Assembly (NCBI GenBank): GCA_965276825.1
Contig: OZ255630.1
Coordinates: 3,534,001-3,598,000, forward strand
Origin: G965276765 sp965276825
GTDB lineage: Bacteria; Actinomycetota; Acidimicrobiia; Acidimicrobiales; Palsa-688
DNA: 64,000 nt
Reading direction: 5' to 3'
Made by a program: the position numbers and the translations under genes. Position 1 is the first letter of the stretch. Each line of letters opens with the position of its first letter. Positions 17,458 through 25,344 of this stretch are shown in pieces. Below the pieces are notes generated by a model. It worked only from the letters and a program-made list of their open reading frames with translations, had not been told where the DNA came from and searched no databases.

Positions 17458-17518
17458 GCGACCTGGGGAGCGAGCCGGCGACCCCAGGTAGGGTTGCGGT
17501 CGTGTCGGTGGCGGACCG

Positions 17519-18271
17519 ATGAGCGGGAACCTGGCGGTCACGGGCCTGAGCGTCGACGAGGCCATCCTGCTCGACCAGGTCGGCCTCGAGCCTGTCGGCC
17601 TCGTCACCGGCGCCTCGGTGGTCCAGCTGGCCGCCTTCGCCCGACTCGGCGCCGGCTTCAGCACCAACACCGAGCTCGACACGCTCAGCGAGGCCCTCGC
17701 CACCTCCAGGCGCACGGCCGTCGAGCGGCTGGCCGCCGCGGGGCTGTCGGTCGGCGCGGACGGCGTGGTCGGGGTCAGGGTCGAGGTCGGGGACCTGAGC
17801 GGCGGGTCACGGCTGGTGCACCTGGTCGTCACCGGCACCGCAGTGCGCGACGCCGGGTCGCACCGGGTCGGCCGGGCCGAGCGGTGCTTCACCGCGGCCA
17901 TGAGCGGCCAGGACGTCCACCTGGCGGTCAGGGCCGGCTACCGCCCGCTCGGCATCGTCTCGGGGGTGTGCGCCTACCACGTGGGCCGGCGCGGCTTCTC
18001 CCAGTGGGCCGGCAGCGTGCGGGAGAACCAGGAGATGACCGTCTACACCGAGGCCCTGTACGACGCCAGGGAGCTGGCCATGGGCCGCCTCCAGGACGAG
18101 GCCATCGCCCTCGGTGCCGACGGCGTCATCGGCGTCACCGTCACCGAGCGCACCGGGGTGTGGGGCAGCCACGTCATCGAGTTTGCCGCCATCGGCACCG
18201 CCGTGAACCTCGTCGGCGACGGCCACCGGTCGCTCGACCCCCGGCTGATCATGGATCTCGGCGGGACCTGA
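17519..18271 (+). CDS. Tandem YbjQ-like domain protein, paralogue 3
   Basis: 250 residues from ATG 17519, 61 bp after paralogue 2. Two YbjQ-like domains again: residues about 5-115 (LSVDEAILLDQVGLEPVGLV ... GADGVVGVRVEV) and 125-235 (AMSGQDVHLAVRAGYRPLGI ... ELAMGRLQDEAIALGADGVIG). The second copy is close to the second domain of paralogue 1 (WGSHVIEF). A three-gene operon is likely. Function unknown. Confidence 0.65.
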   Translation: MSGNLAVTGLSVDEAILLDQVGLEPVGLVTGASVVQLAAFARLGAGFSTNTELDTLSEALATSRRTAVERLAAAGLSVGADGVVGVRVEVGDLSGGSRLVHLVVTGTAVRDAGSHRVGRAERCFTAAMSGQDVHLAVRAGYRPLGIVSGVCAYHVGRRGFSQWAGSVRENQEMTVYTEALYDARELAMGRLQDEAIALGADGVIGVTVTERTGVWGSHVIEFAAIGTAVNLVGDGHRSLDPRLIMDLGGT

Positions 18272-18333
18272 CCCACTCCACCTGGCCGACACACCCCCGT
18301 GCGACCCTTTCGGCGACGACGAGAGGGAGGGCC

Positions 18334-19696
18334 ATGGGTCGCAACAACCAGCGGCGCAGGGCCGACAAGAAGCGCCGGCAGGCAGACCGCTCGTACGGAG
18401 GAGCACGCGCCTCCGCCTCGTGGCGCCCGGCGGACGGGGAGCTCGAGGCCTGGCGGGTCGAGTCCCTGGTGGTCCGGGGCGCAGCGGCGGCCGCTGCCGG
18501 CGAGCAGGTGGCGGGCTCGGCCGAGGGCCTGGCCCGCTGCGCCCAGACCATGCCTCCCACGGCGGTCACCGTCCTCGTCGGACGCGCCTGCTCGCGCCTC
18601 GTGGCCGACAAGTGAGACGACGGGTGGCAGCCCCCCGAGTTGGCGCGCGCCGCGTCGCGTCGGCGCGGCCAGCGCCACGCCGAGCTGCTGGCCGAGGCGA
18701 TGTCGGGCTCGGAGTGCTGGGAGGACGCAGGGACCAGCGCCATGCCCGAGGCGTGGTCCGCCCAGCTGGTCGCGCTGGGCAGCCCTCCGGTCGGCCGGCC
18801 GGGCCGGGACTGGCTCGGGGCCTGGTTGGCCGCCGGCGGCCCGGGGGAGGTGACCTTCGTCGGGGCCATGGTCGTCGTGCTCGAGGCGCTCGGCGTGCTC
18901 CTCGGGCTGCCGCCGATCGATGCGGTGCTCCCGTTGCCGAGGCAGTGGGGCCAGGCGGGGGGCCAGCGAAGGCCTCTACCGCGAGGACGACCCGATGCTG
19001 GTCAAGGTGCGGGCCCTGCTGGCCAAGGCGGAGTCGACCGAGTTCGAGGCCGAGTCGGACGCGTTCACCGCCAAGGCGCAGGAGCTCATGGCCCGCCACG
19101 CCATCGACGACGCCGTCGCCCGGGCCGGATCGTCCCGGCGTGAGGCGCCGGTGACCCGTCGCATCGCGGTCGACGACCCGTACGTCGACGCCAAGTCGCA
19201 GCTGCTCGTGGTGGTGGCCAGGCCAAACGGTGTCCGCTGCGTCTGGTACGACGGCCTGGCCATGATGGCCGTCGTCGGCTTCCGAGCCGACCTCGACGCC
19301 GTGGAGGTCCTCTTCACCTCTCTGCTGCTCCGAGCGAGCAGGGCCATGCTGGCCGAGGGAAAGGTCCGCGACGGCCGGGGACGCTCGCGGACGCGGTCGT
19401 TCCGCCAGTCGTTCATCGTGGCCTTCGCCAGCCGCATCGGGGAGCGCCTGGCCGCAGCGACCGCCGACGCCCGCAACCAGGCGGAGCAGGAGCTGTCGAC
19501 CTCGCTCGCCGTGGTGCTGGCCGACCGTGCCCACGAGGTCGACGACGAGCTGGCCAGGCGCTTCCCTCACACCCGAGCCGTGCGCGGCCCCTCGGTGACC
19601 AACGAGGCCGGATGGCACGCCGGGCGCGTGGCGGCCGAGCTGGCCACGCTGGGGCCGGACCAGGCGACGCTCGAGGGGATGGGAGTCGCCGGCTGA
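18334..19696 (+). pseudogene. DUF2786 protein gene broken by a stop and a frameshift
   Basis: The gene starts at ATG 18334 (GGGAGG upstream) with MGRNNQRRRADKKRRQADR, typical for actinobacterial DUF2786 proteins. An in-frame TGA at 18613-18615 interrupts LVADK-stop-DDGWQPPELAR; a TGG there would give the expected Trp. The frame continues to about 18957, where a run of six G (18957-18962) shifts it; with one G fewer the reading goes on as ASEGLYREDD and the DUF2786 core VKVRALLAKAESTEFEAE, ending at 19696 (TGA). The last frame has a usable GTG/ATG near 18996, so a 3' fragment of about 230 residues may be made. Either decay or sequence error. Confidence 0.7.
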
Positions 19697-19859
19697 TCGC
19701 CGGCAGGGCCGACGTCGAGGCCGGCGCGCACCGGGTGCACAGGCGACGATCGGCCCGGCGCTCGGGCCGCCGAGCTGGTGGGGACGAGCTTGCAGGCGTC
19801 GGCCGGCCGGGGAGCACGTGTGTGCAGAGTAGCGCGCACGCACGTGCTAGGATCGGGGC

Positions 19860-20090
19860 ATGCGGACGACGGTGGAGTTCGATCCGGACACCGCCCGGGC
19901 CATCGACGCCCTACGGCGCGAGCACGGCCTCGGCATGTCCGAGGCGGTGAACGAGCTGATCCGCAGAGGCGTGGTCGCCCAGCCCGCCAGGCCGCCGTTC
20001 CGGCAGCGAACCGCCCCGCTCGGGTTGAGCGTCGACGTCTCCAGCGTCGCTGACACCCTCGAAGTCCTCGACGGAGCCGTGACCCGCTGA
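19860..20090 (+). CDS. VapB-like antitoxin (ribbon-helix-helix)
   Basis: 76 residues. The N-terminus MRTTVEFDPDTARAIDALRR followed by LGMSEAVNELIRRGV is a ribbon-helix-helix DNA-binding domain. The C-terminal tail (PLGLSVDVSSVADTLEVLDG) would bind and block the toxin. The stop codon overlaps the start of the following PIN gene (TGATG), the standard layout of a type II toxin-antitoxin operon. Probably autoregulates its promoter in the preceding 160 bp, but I see no clean operator. Confidence 0.85.
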   Translation: MRTTVEFDPDTARAIDALRREHGLGMSEAVNELIRRGVVAQPARPPFRQRTAPLGLSVDVSSVADTLEVLDGAVTR

Positions 20091-20518
20091 TGCTCGTCGA
20101 CGCCAACGTCCTGCTCTACGCCGTCGACGAGCAGTCACGAGCTCATGCCGCCGCCCGGGACTGGCTCGAAGAAGCCCTCAACGGCTCGCGCCGGGTCGGT
20201 CTGCCCTGGCAGTCGCTGCTGGCGTTCGTGCGCATCGCCACCCACCCGCGCGCCCTGCCTGCCCCGCTCGCTCCGGCCGACGCCTGGTCCTTCGTCGCCG
20301 ACTGGCTCGACGCCCCCGCCGCGTGGGTGCCACAGCCGGGCCGCGGGTACCGAGACATCCTCGGGCGGCTGGTGTGCGATCTCGAGCTGCGAGGGAACCT
20401 GGTCAGCGACGCGGCGCTCGCCGCGCTCGCCCTCGAGCACGGCCTGGCGGTCGTCAGCGCCGACTCGGACTTCGCCCGCTTCCGGGAGCTCGCCTGGCTC
20501 AACCCGCTCAGCTCCTGA
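20090..20518 (+). CDS. VapC-like PIN-domain ribonuclease toxin
   Basis: 142 residues. PIN-domain acidic residues are seen at LVDANVLLYAVDE, in the middle Glu/Asp of DWLEEAL, at NLVSDAALAALALEHG and in SADSDFARF. The size and the WxxLLAFVRIATHP segment match the subfamily of VapC toxins that cleave tRNA or rRNA. Coupled to the VapB-like gene by an ATG/TGA overlap. Full length, so it is probably active when free of antitoxin. Confidence 0.88.
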   Translation: MLVDANVLLYAVDEQSRAHAAARDWLEEALNGSRRVGLPWQSLLAFVRIATHPRALPAPLAPADAWSFVADWLDAPAAWVPQPGRGYRDILGRLVCDLELRGNLVSDAALAALALEHGLAVVSADSDFARFRELAWLNPLSS

Positions 20519-20852
20519 CACCGCGGAGCGCACCAGCGGACATGCCAGGTACCGGCTGCAGGTCGACGCACCGCCAGCCGATCACCATTCGCGCGCCACA
20601 TGCTCGAAGAACGGCTCGTCCTGATCCCCCGAGAGCGGGGCGACGACCTTGGTATGGGGCGCTGACCAATTGGGCGCCACGACCACATGATCGGCGCCGC
20701 CCCTGACGCCTGGCTACGGACAGGGGATGGTTCGATACGGCGCACCAGGCCCCATGGCATGAGTGCCAACGGAGACGGCTTCCAGTTGACGGTCAGGCGG
20801 TGCATCCACGGTCGTTGAAGGTCTCCGCTCGAGCATCAACGAAAAGCGCCAG
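20519..20852. other. Intergenic region, no supported gene
   Basis: Nothing is clearly coding in this 334-bp gap. A short frame near 20599 reads MLEERLVLIPRERGDDLGMG, and a similar tail (ERGDDLGMG) appears again at about 21200-21232 at the end of the HepT-like remnant. The shared stretch at DNA level is about 30 bp with a few differences, so it is a local duplicated scrap. Confidence 0.35.
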
Positions 20853-21266
20853 TTGCTGTGGCTTGGGTCTCGTGGACCTCGATCGCTTCATCTCCGATCG
20901 CTTCGGTGCCGTCCCGAAGACGCCTGGGCGGCATGGCTACTCCACCATCGTCTCGAGCTGGGGCGCGCTCGAGCAGCTGCTCCGCTCAGCCGGCGAGCAG
21001 GAGCAGGGCCGAGGGGAGACTCGCTGCCGGACTCCGTGGGGCCGGCTCTTCCGTGGGCGGATATCGCAGGATTTCGGAACCGTGTCGTCCACGGCTACCT
21101 CGGCGTGAGCCTCGACATCGTCTGGGACGTCGTCGTGCGGGAGCTCCCGAAGCTGGTCCAGATGGCTCGGGGCGAACTGGCGCTGCGGGAGGAGAGACGC
21201 TCCCCGGAACGAGGCGACGACCTCGGTATGGGACTCAGATCAGTCGGGACGGGTCCGACCGGATGA
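20853..21266 (+). pseudogene. Remnant of a HepT-like (DUF86) toxin gene
   Basis: The second half of this frame reads LPWADIAGFRNRVVHGYLGV, then SLDIVWDVVVRELPKLVQM. This is the HepT/DUF86 core with the RNxxVHxY RNase motif intact. The first half is Arg/Ala/Gly-rich and unlike the helical N-terminus of the family; neighbouring frames carry fragments such as DLDRFISDRF and WGALEQLL, suggesting scrambled or frameshifted sequence. There is no adjacent MNT nucleotidyltransferase antitoxin gene. Probably a dead toxin. Confidence 0.45.
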
Positions 21267-21287
21267 TCGGACCCGTCCCTGGCGCAG

Positions 21288-21372
21288 CGGAGAGGGTGGG
21301 ATTTGAACCCACGGTCCCGTGAAGGACACACGATTTCCAGTCGTGCCGATTCGGCCGCTCTCGCACCCCTCC
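21288..21372 (-). tRNA. tRNA-Ser, anticodon GGA
   Basis: 85 nt. Acceptor GGAGGGG pairs with CCTCTCC and discriminator G. The anticodon arm CACGA-CTGGAAA-TCGTG gives anticodon GGA (UCC and UCU). It has a long variable arm and T-arm GTGGGTTCAAATCCCAC identical to the CGA serine tRNA upstream. CCA is not encoded. It borders the VapBC/HepT region. Confidence 0.95.
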
Positions 21373-21592
21373 CGGGTAGCGGATCGAGAGGCTATCGTCT
21401 CAGGGGGAAGGGCCGGAAGCCGGGCGCGGCGGTCGGGTCCTGCGCAACGACGCACCGTGAACCGGGTCAGGGCCTGACGGCAGCAGCTCTCAGCGGATCG
21501 CATCGTGTGCCGCAGATCGCCTGACCGTCGCGCCGGGCTCCCGGCCCGCTTGGACCGGTGACGCGGTCACTGGGCTGCCGTAGGGTGAGTTG

Positions 21593-23665
21593 GTGGCCGA
21601 CGCCCCCGCTCCCGATCCCCTCGGTTGCGCCTACCAGTCGCTGTACCGGCGCTACCGGCCCCAACGCTTCGCCGACGTGCGCGGGCAGGAGCACGTCACG
21701 AGGGCCCTGCGCAACGCAGTGCGCGACGAGCGGGTGGCCCACGCCTACCTGTTCAGCGGGCCGCGGGGGACCGGCAAGACCTCCACCGCCCGCATCCTGG
21801 CCATGGCCCTCAACTGCGCGGCGTCGGTCGACGGTGAGCCCGACGGCACGTGCGAGTCGTGCCGAGCAGTGCGGGCCGGCTCGTCGCTCGACGTCCACGA
21901 GCTCGACGCGGCGTCCAACCGCAAGCTCGACGAGATGCGCGACCTGCTCTCGCGAGTATCGCTCGGCACGGCCGGGCGGTGGAAGGTCTACATCGTCGAC
22001 GAGGTCCACCAGCTGACCTCGGACGCGGCCAGCGCGCTGCTCAAGACCCTCGAGGAGCCGCCCGCCAACGTGGTCTTCGTCCTGGCCACGACCGATCCCC
22101 AGCGGGTGCTGCCGACCATCAGAAGCAGGACCCAGCACTTCGAGTTCCGGCTGCTCGGTGCCGAGGTCCTCGGTGACCTGCTCCGCGATGTCAACGAGCG
22201 TGCCGAGCTCGGACTGGCCACCGAAGCCATCGACCTGGTCGTCCGTCGTGGGCACGGCTCGGCCCGCGACGCCCTCTCGGCGCTCGACCAGGTCGCCGCA
22301 GCGGGAGAGGTCGACGACGACGTCGGGCCGGTCGGGGCGATCGTCGACGCCGTCGCCGAGCGTGACCCCGGAGCGATCCTCGTGGCTACGGCCGAGGCGG
22401 TGCGCGCCGGGCGCGACCCGCGGCGCCTCGCCGTGGACCTGCTCGAGCACCTCCGCAACGGCTTCCTCGCCACCCAGGCTCGTTCGCTGGTCCTGCTCCC
22501 CGACGACGCCGTCGCCGAGGTCGAGTCCCAGGCGAGGCGGATCGGTCTGCCCGGCATCGTCCGGGCACTCGACGTGGTCGGCAAGGCCCTGGTCGACATG
22601 CGTGACGCCATCGAGCCGCGGATCACGCTCGAGGCCGCGCTCGTCAGGTTGGCCGCGCCCGGCACGGGACCGGGTGACCTGGCCGAGCGGGTGGAGGTGC
22701 TCGAACGGCGTCTGGCCGAGGGCCAACGGGTTGCCGCTACGGCCCCGTCGGCCCCTCTCCCGGCCCATCCGACCGCTTCCCCGACGACCTCCGGCGCCCC
22801 GGCTGCCGCCCCAGGCCGCCAGGCCCCCCCTGGGCCGCTGCCAGGGTCGAGCGGCCTGCGCTCGACCGGGGATGCACCGCCGATGCCGAGGCGCCCGTCC
22901 TCGTCGGCACCGAGAACCTCGTCCGCGCCCGCCCCGGAAGCCCAGGGCCCGGAAGCCCAGGGCCCGGAAGCCCAGGGCCCGGAAGCCCAGGCCTCGGAAC
23001 GCCATGCCTCGGAACGCCAGGGGGTGGTGGGATCCCCCGCGCCGGACCGAGCGCCCGCCGCCCCTCCACGGGCTGCTCTCGGCGCCCACCGGCGAGGAGG
23101 GCCGCCAGCCGGCGGACCCGGTCCCCGTCAGGGACCCGGCGCGCCATCCGTCGCCTCGCCGGGCACCGCCGCCCCGCCTCCATCGTCGGGTCCCCGTCCC
23201 GCAGGTGGGCGGCCGCCGTCGCCAGGAGCGGCGCCTCCGGATGACCGCACCGCCGGGCCGCCGGGATCGCTCCCGAGCCGCGACGAGCTGACCAAGGCGT
23301 GGGGGGACCAGGTGCTGCCCGGCCTGCAGGGCGCACTCAAGGCCTACGTTGCGTCAGGGCGCTTCGTCAGCGTCGACGACGGATCCGCCGTCTTTGCCCT
23401 CCCCGACCGGGGCCTGCTGACCCGAGCCGAGCCGCTCAAGCCACAGCTCGAAGCGGCCATCGCCGCCCACTTCGGACGTCCGGTGCCGCTTCGGCTGGTC
23501 GTCGACGGAGAGATCGCACCCCTCGACCGGTCGCAGGAAGCGGTACCCGACGAGGAGATCGGATCCGAGGAGCTGGGGCAGCTGGAGGACGCCGGTCCGG
23601 GACTAGTCTCGCCCGAGCAGCGCCTGCTCGAGGCGTTCCCTGGAGCGGAGGAGGTCAGCCCGTGA
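21593..23665 (+). CDS. dnaX: DNA polymerase III subunits gamma/tau
   Basis: 690 residues from GTG (TTG at 21590 also possible; AGGGTGA upstream). The AAA+ clamp-loader part (about 15-375) opens with YQSLYRRYRPQRFADVRGQE, Walker A GPRGTGKTS, Walker B IVDEVHQL, sensor 1 ATTDPQ. The zinc site has only three of the usual four Cys: LNC, then CESC; the second ligand is Asp. Residues about 380-565 are a Pro/Ala-rich linker that includes a tandem repeat. The last 125 residues resemble the tau C-terminal fold (VLPGLQGALKAYVASG). It loads the sliding clamp and bridges polymerase cores. Heads a dnaX-ybaB-recR group, a common order. Confidence 0.93.
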   Translation: MADAPAPDPLGCAYQSLYRRYRPQRFADVRGQEHVTRALRNAVRDERVAHAYLFSGPRGTGKTSTARILAMALNCAASVDGEPDGTCESCRAVRAGSSLDVHELDAASNRKLDEMRDLLSRVSLGTAGRWKVYIVDEVHQLTSDAASALLKTLEEPPANVVFVLATTDPQRVLPTIRSRTQHFEFRLLGAEVLGDLLRDVNERAELGLATEAIDLVVRRGHGSARDALSALDQVAAAGEVDDDVGPVGAIVDAVAERDPGAILVATAEAVRAGRDPRRLAVDLLEHLRNGFLATQARSLVLLPDDAVAEVESQARRIGLPGIVRALDVVGKALVDMRDAIEPRITLEAALVRLAAPGTGPGDLAERVEVLERRLAEGQRVAATAPSAPLPAHPTASPTTSGAPAAAPGRQAPPGPLPGSSGLRSTGDAPPMPRRPSSSAPRTSSAPAPEAQGPEAQGPEAQGPEAQASERHASERQGVVGSPAPDRAPAAPPRAALGAHRRGGPPAGGPGPRQGPGAPSVASPGTAAPPPSSGPRPAGGRPPSPGAAPPDDRTAGPPGSLPSRDELTKAWGDQVLPGLQGALKAYVASGRFVSVDDGSAVFALPDRGLLTRAEPLKPQLEAAIAAHFGRPVPLRLVVDGEIAPLDRSQEAVPDEEIGSEELGQLEDAGPGLVSPEQRLLEAFPGAEEVSP
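22936..23022 (+). repeat. 15-bp tandem repeat inside dnaX
   Basis: The unit GGAAGCCCAGGGCCC is repeated about four times from 22936, followed by two diverged units (CGGAACGCCATGCCT, CGGAACGCCAG). It encodes EAQGP repeated in the disordered linker. The period is a multiple of three, so length changes would keep the frame. Confidence 0.85.
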
Positions 23666-23729
23666 GCACGCCGTGCGAACCGACCAATAGAGCAGCCCGC
23701 TCGTGGGCGCCCTCGAAGCGGTCGCCCCG

Positions 23730-24065
23730 ATGAGCAGTGAGGGCCAGGTGCCCGACCTGGGAGCCCTGCTGTCCCAACTCGGAGCGGTGCAGCAGCACCT
23801 GCAGGACGCGCAGGCCTCGGCCACCTCGGCGGTGATCGAAGGGGTGGCCGGCGGCGGGGCGGTGCGGGTGACCGCGACCGGAGGCCTCGACGTCACCAAG
23901 GTGGTCATCGACCCGGCCGTCGTCGACCCGGCCGACGTGGACCTGCTCCAGGACCTCGTTCTCGCCGCGGTCCGCGACGTCGTCGAGCAGGCCCAGGCCC
24001 TGCAGAGCACCGCGCTCGACGGCGCCGGACTCGGCGGCGGGCTGGAGGGGTTGCTCGGCGGCTAG
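23730..24065 (+). CDS. ybaB: YbaB/EbfC-family nucleoid-associated protein
   Basis: 111 residues. It has the family's helix-strand-helix layout: LLSQLGAVQQHLQDAQASA, then GGGAVRVTATGGLDVTKVVIDPAVV, then LLQDLVLAAVRDVVEQAQ and a Gly-rich tail. EbfC-like proteins bind DNA as dimers. Start is taken as ATG 23730; a GTG at 23703 would add nine residues. It sits between dnaX and recR, the usual place, and its stop is directly followed by the recR ATG. Confidence 0.85.
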   Translation: MSSEGQVPDLGALLSQLGAVQQHLQDAQASATSAVIEGVAGGGAVRVTATGGLDVTKVVIDPAVVDPADVDLLQDLVLAAVRDVVEQAQALQSTALDGAGLGGGLEGLLGG

Positions 24066-24719
24066 ATGTACGCCGCCGCCGTCCAAGAGTTGATCGACGA
24101 GCTCGGGCGCCTCCCCGGAGTGGGCCCCAAGTCGGCGCAGCGCATTGCGTTCCACCTGCTCAAGCTGCCGAGCGAGGACGCCCTGCGGCTGTCGACGGCC
24201 ATCAGCGTCGTCAAGGCCAGGGTCTCGTGGTGCCGGCGCTGCTTCAACGTGGCCGAGGGCGACGTACCCGCTGCGGACGAGCCGGCCGACGGCGACGGTG
24301 CTCCCCGGGCGCCGGTGGAGTGCGACATCTGCCGCGACCCGCGGCGGGACCCCACCGTCATCTGCGTGGTCGAGGAGCCCCGGGACATCGTCGCGGTCGA
24401 GAAGACCCGCGAGTACCGGGGCCGGTACCACGTCCTGCAGGGCGCCATGAGCCCGATCGACGGGGTGGGGCCCGAGCAGCTCCGGGTGCGCGAGCTGCTC
24501 GTGCGCATCGGCGACGAGCAGATCAGCGAGATCATCCTGTGCACCAACCCCAACATCGAGGGCGAGGCCACGGCGCTCTACCTCGGCCAGCTGCTCAAGG
24601 ACGTCCCCGTCAAGGTCACCCGGATCGCCAGCGGGCTGCCCGTCGGCGGGGATCTCGAGTACGCCGACGAGCTCACCCTCGGCCGGGCACTCGAAGGCCG
24701 GCGCGAGGTCGGCGCCTGA
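24066..24719 (+). CDS. recR: Recombination protein RecR
   Basis: 217 residues. Helix-hairpin-helix LGRLPGVGPKSAQRIAFHLL at the start, zinc finger WCRRC...CDIC, then a Toprim domain with ICVVEEPRDIVAVE, HVLQGAMSPIDGVGPEQL and the C-terminal Walker-like region. RecR works with RecO in loading RecA on gapped DNA. The zinc-finger loop between the two CxxC pairs is 26 residues (Asp/Ala/Pro-rich) instead of the usual eight or so; the ligands are all present. Begins one base after the ybaB stop. Confidence 0.93.
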   Translation: MYAAAVQELIDELGRLPGVGPKSAQRIAFHLLKLPSEDALRLSTAISVVKARVSWCRRCFNVAEGDVPAADEPADGDGAPRAPVECDICRDPRRDPTVICVVEEPRDIVAVEKTREYRGRYHVLQGAMSPIDGVGPEQLRVRELLVRIGDEQISEIILCTNPNIEGEATALYLGQLLKDVPVKVTRIASGLPVGGDLEYADELTLGRALEGRREVGA

Positions 24720-24885
24720 TCCACCGGCCCCTGTCACGTCCCACCGGGCGTGCCCGGGCCTCCGCCGTGGCGCTCCGCTCGCGGCCAGGCACCGCCGCCG
24801 GGACGGCGGGAGCAGCGGTCGCTCCCAGGCTCGCGCGGGATTCTCGGGACGATCCGCGTGGGTAGGAGGCGCGGTCGGGCGTCCG

Positions 24886-24972
24886 GAGAAGCGGGCGCTC
24901 CCCGAGAAGCGGGCGCCACCGGGGAGGCGGGGCTTCCGGGGAAGCGGGCGCCCGGGAGAAGCGGGCGTCCGG
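24886..24972. repeat. Degenerate 18-bp tandem repeat
   Basis: About five units of the form GAGAAGCGGGCGCCNCCG, with changes such as GGGAGGCGGGGCTTCCGG in the third. It lies in the gap after recR, and the strand cannot be assigned. Confidence 0.65.
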
Positions 24973-25190
24973 AGATCGGAGCACCGGCTGGCCCGGTCGG
25001 AGCCCGAGGCCGTCTGGGCGGCGCCTCCGGCGCCGGTGACGGGGACGTCGGCGCCGGAGGCGCCGGCCTTCTCTCTCCCTTCCCCGGCCGGTTCCCGGCG
25101 GACCGTCGGTGGGCCCGCACCCGCGCCCGGGTGCCGGGCCGGCGCCGCCTCCGCCGGCGACGTGGTGGCGACCTCGCATCGGCCAGGATG

Positions 25191-25233
25191 CTCGGGACGA
25201 TCTGCGTGGGTATCCAACGTGGAGCGCCCCGAG
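25191..25233. repeat. 43-nt intergenic element, copy 1
   Basis: Begins CTCGGGACGATC and ends GAGCGCCCCGAG, so the ends are roughly inverted. The middle GTGGGTATCCAACGTGG matches GTGAGTATCCGACGTGG in the copy at 32475-32517. All three complete copies are exactly 43 nt. A 22-nt left half also lies at 24843. Confidence 0.65.
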
Positions 25234-25344
25234 AAGGCCTTGGCCGACCTTCCGGCGCCGTGGTGAGGGGTCGGCGCCTCCGGCGCGGTGGTGAGGGCGT
25301 CGGCGCGCCCGGTGCGGGGAAGTGGGCCGGGCCGATGGAAGGAG

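Larger units (their letters stand above)
24720..25344. other. Repeat-rich intergenic region between converging genes
   Basis: 625 bp with no supported gene. It contains an 18-bp degenerate tandem repeat (24886-24972), one complete 43-nt element with inverted ends (25191-25233), a partial copy of the same element (24843-24864), and GGCGCC-rich palindromic blocks (about 25018-25065 and 25250-25300) that resemble a block in the 32.2-32.6 kb gap. Confidence 0.6.

Noticed and set aside
22936..23022. Possible CRISPR-like repeat
   Set aside because: Units are contiguous 15-mers without spacers and in frame inside dnaX; simple tandem repeat.
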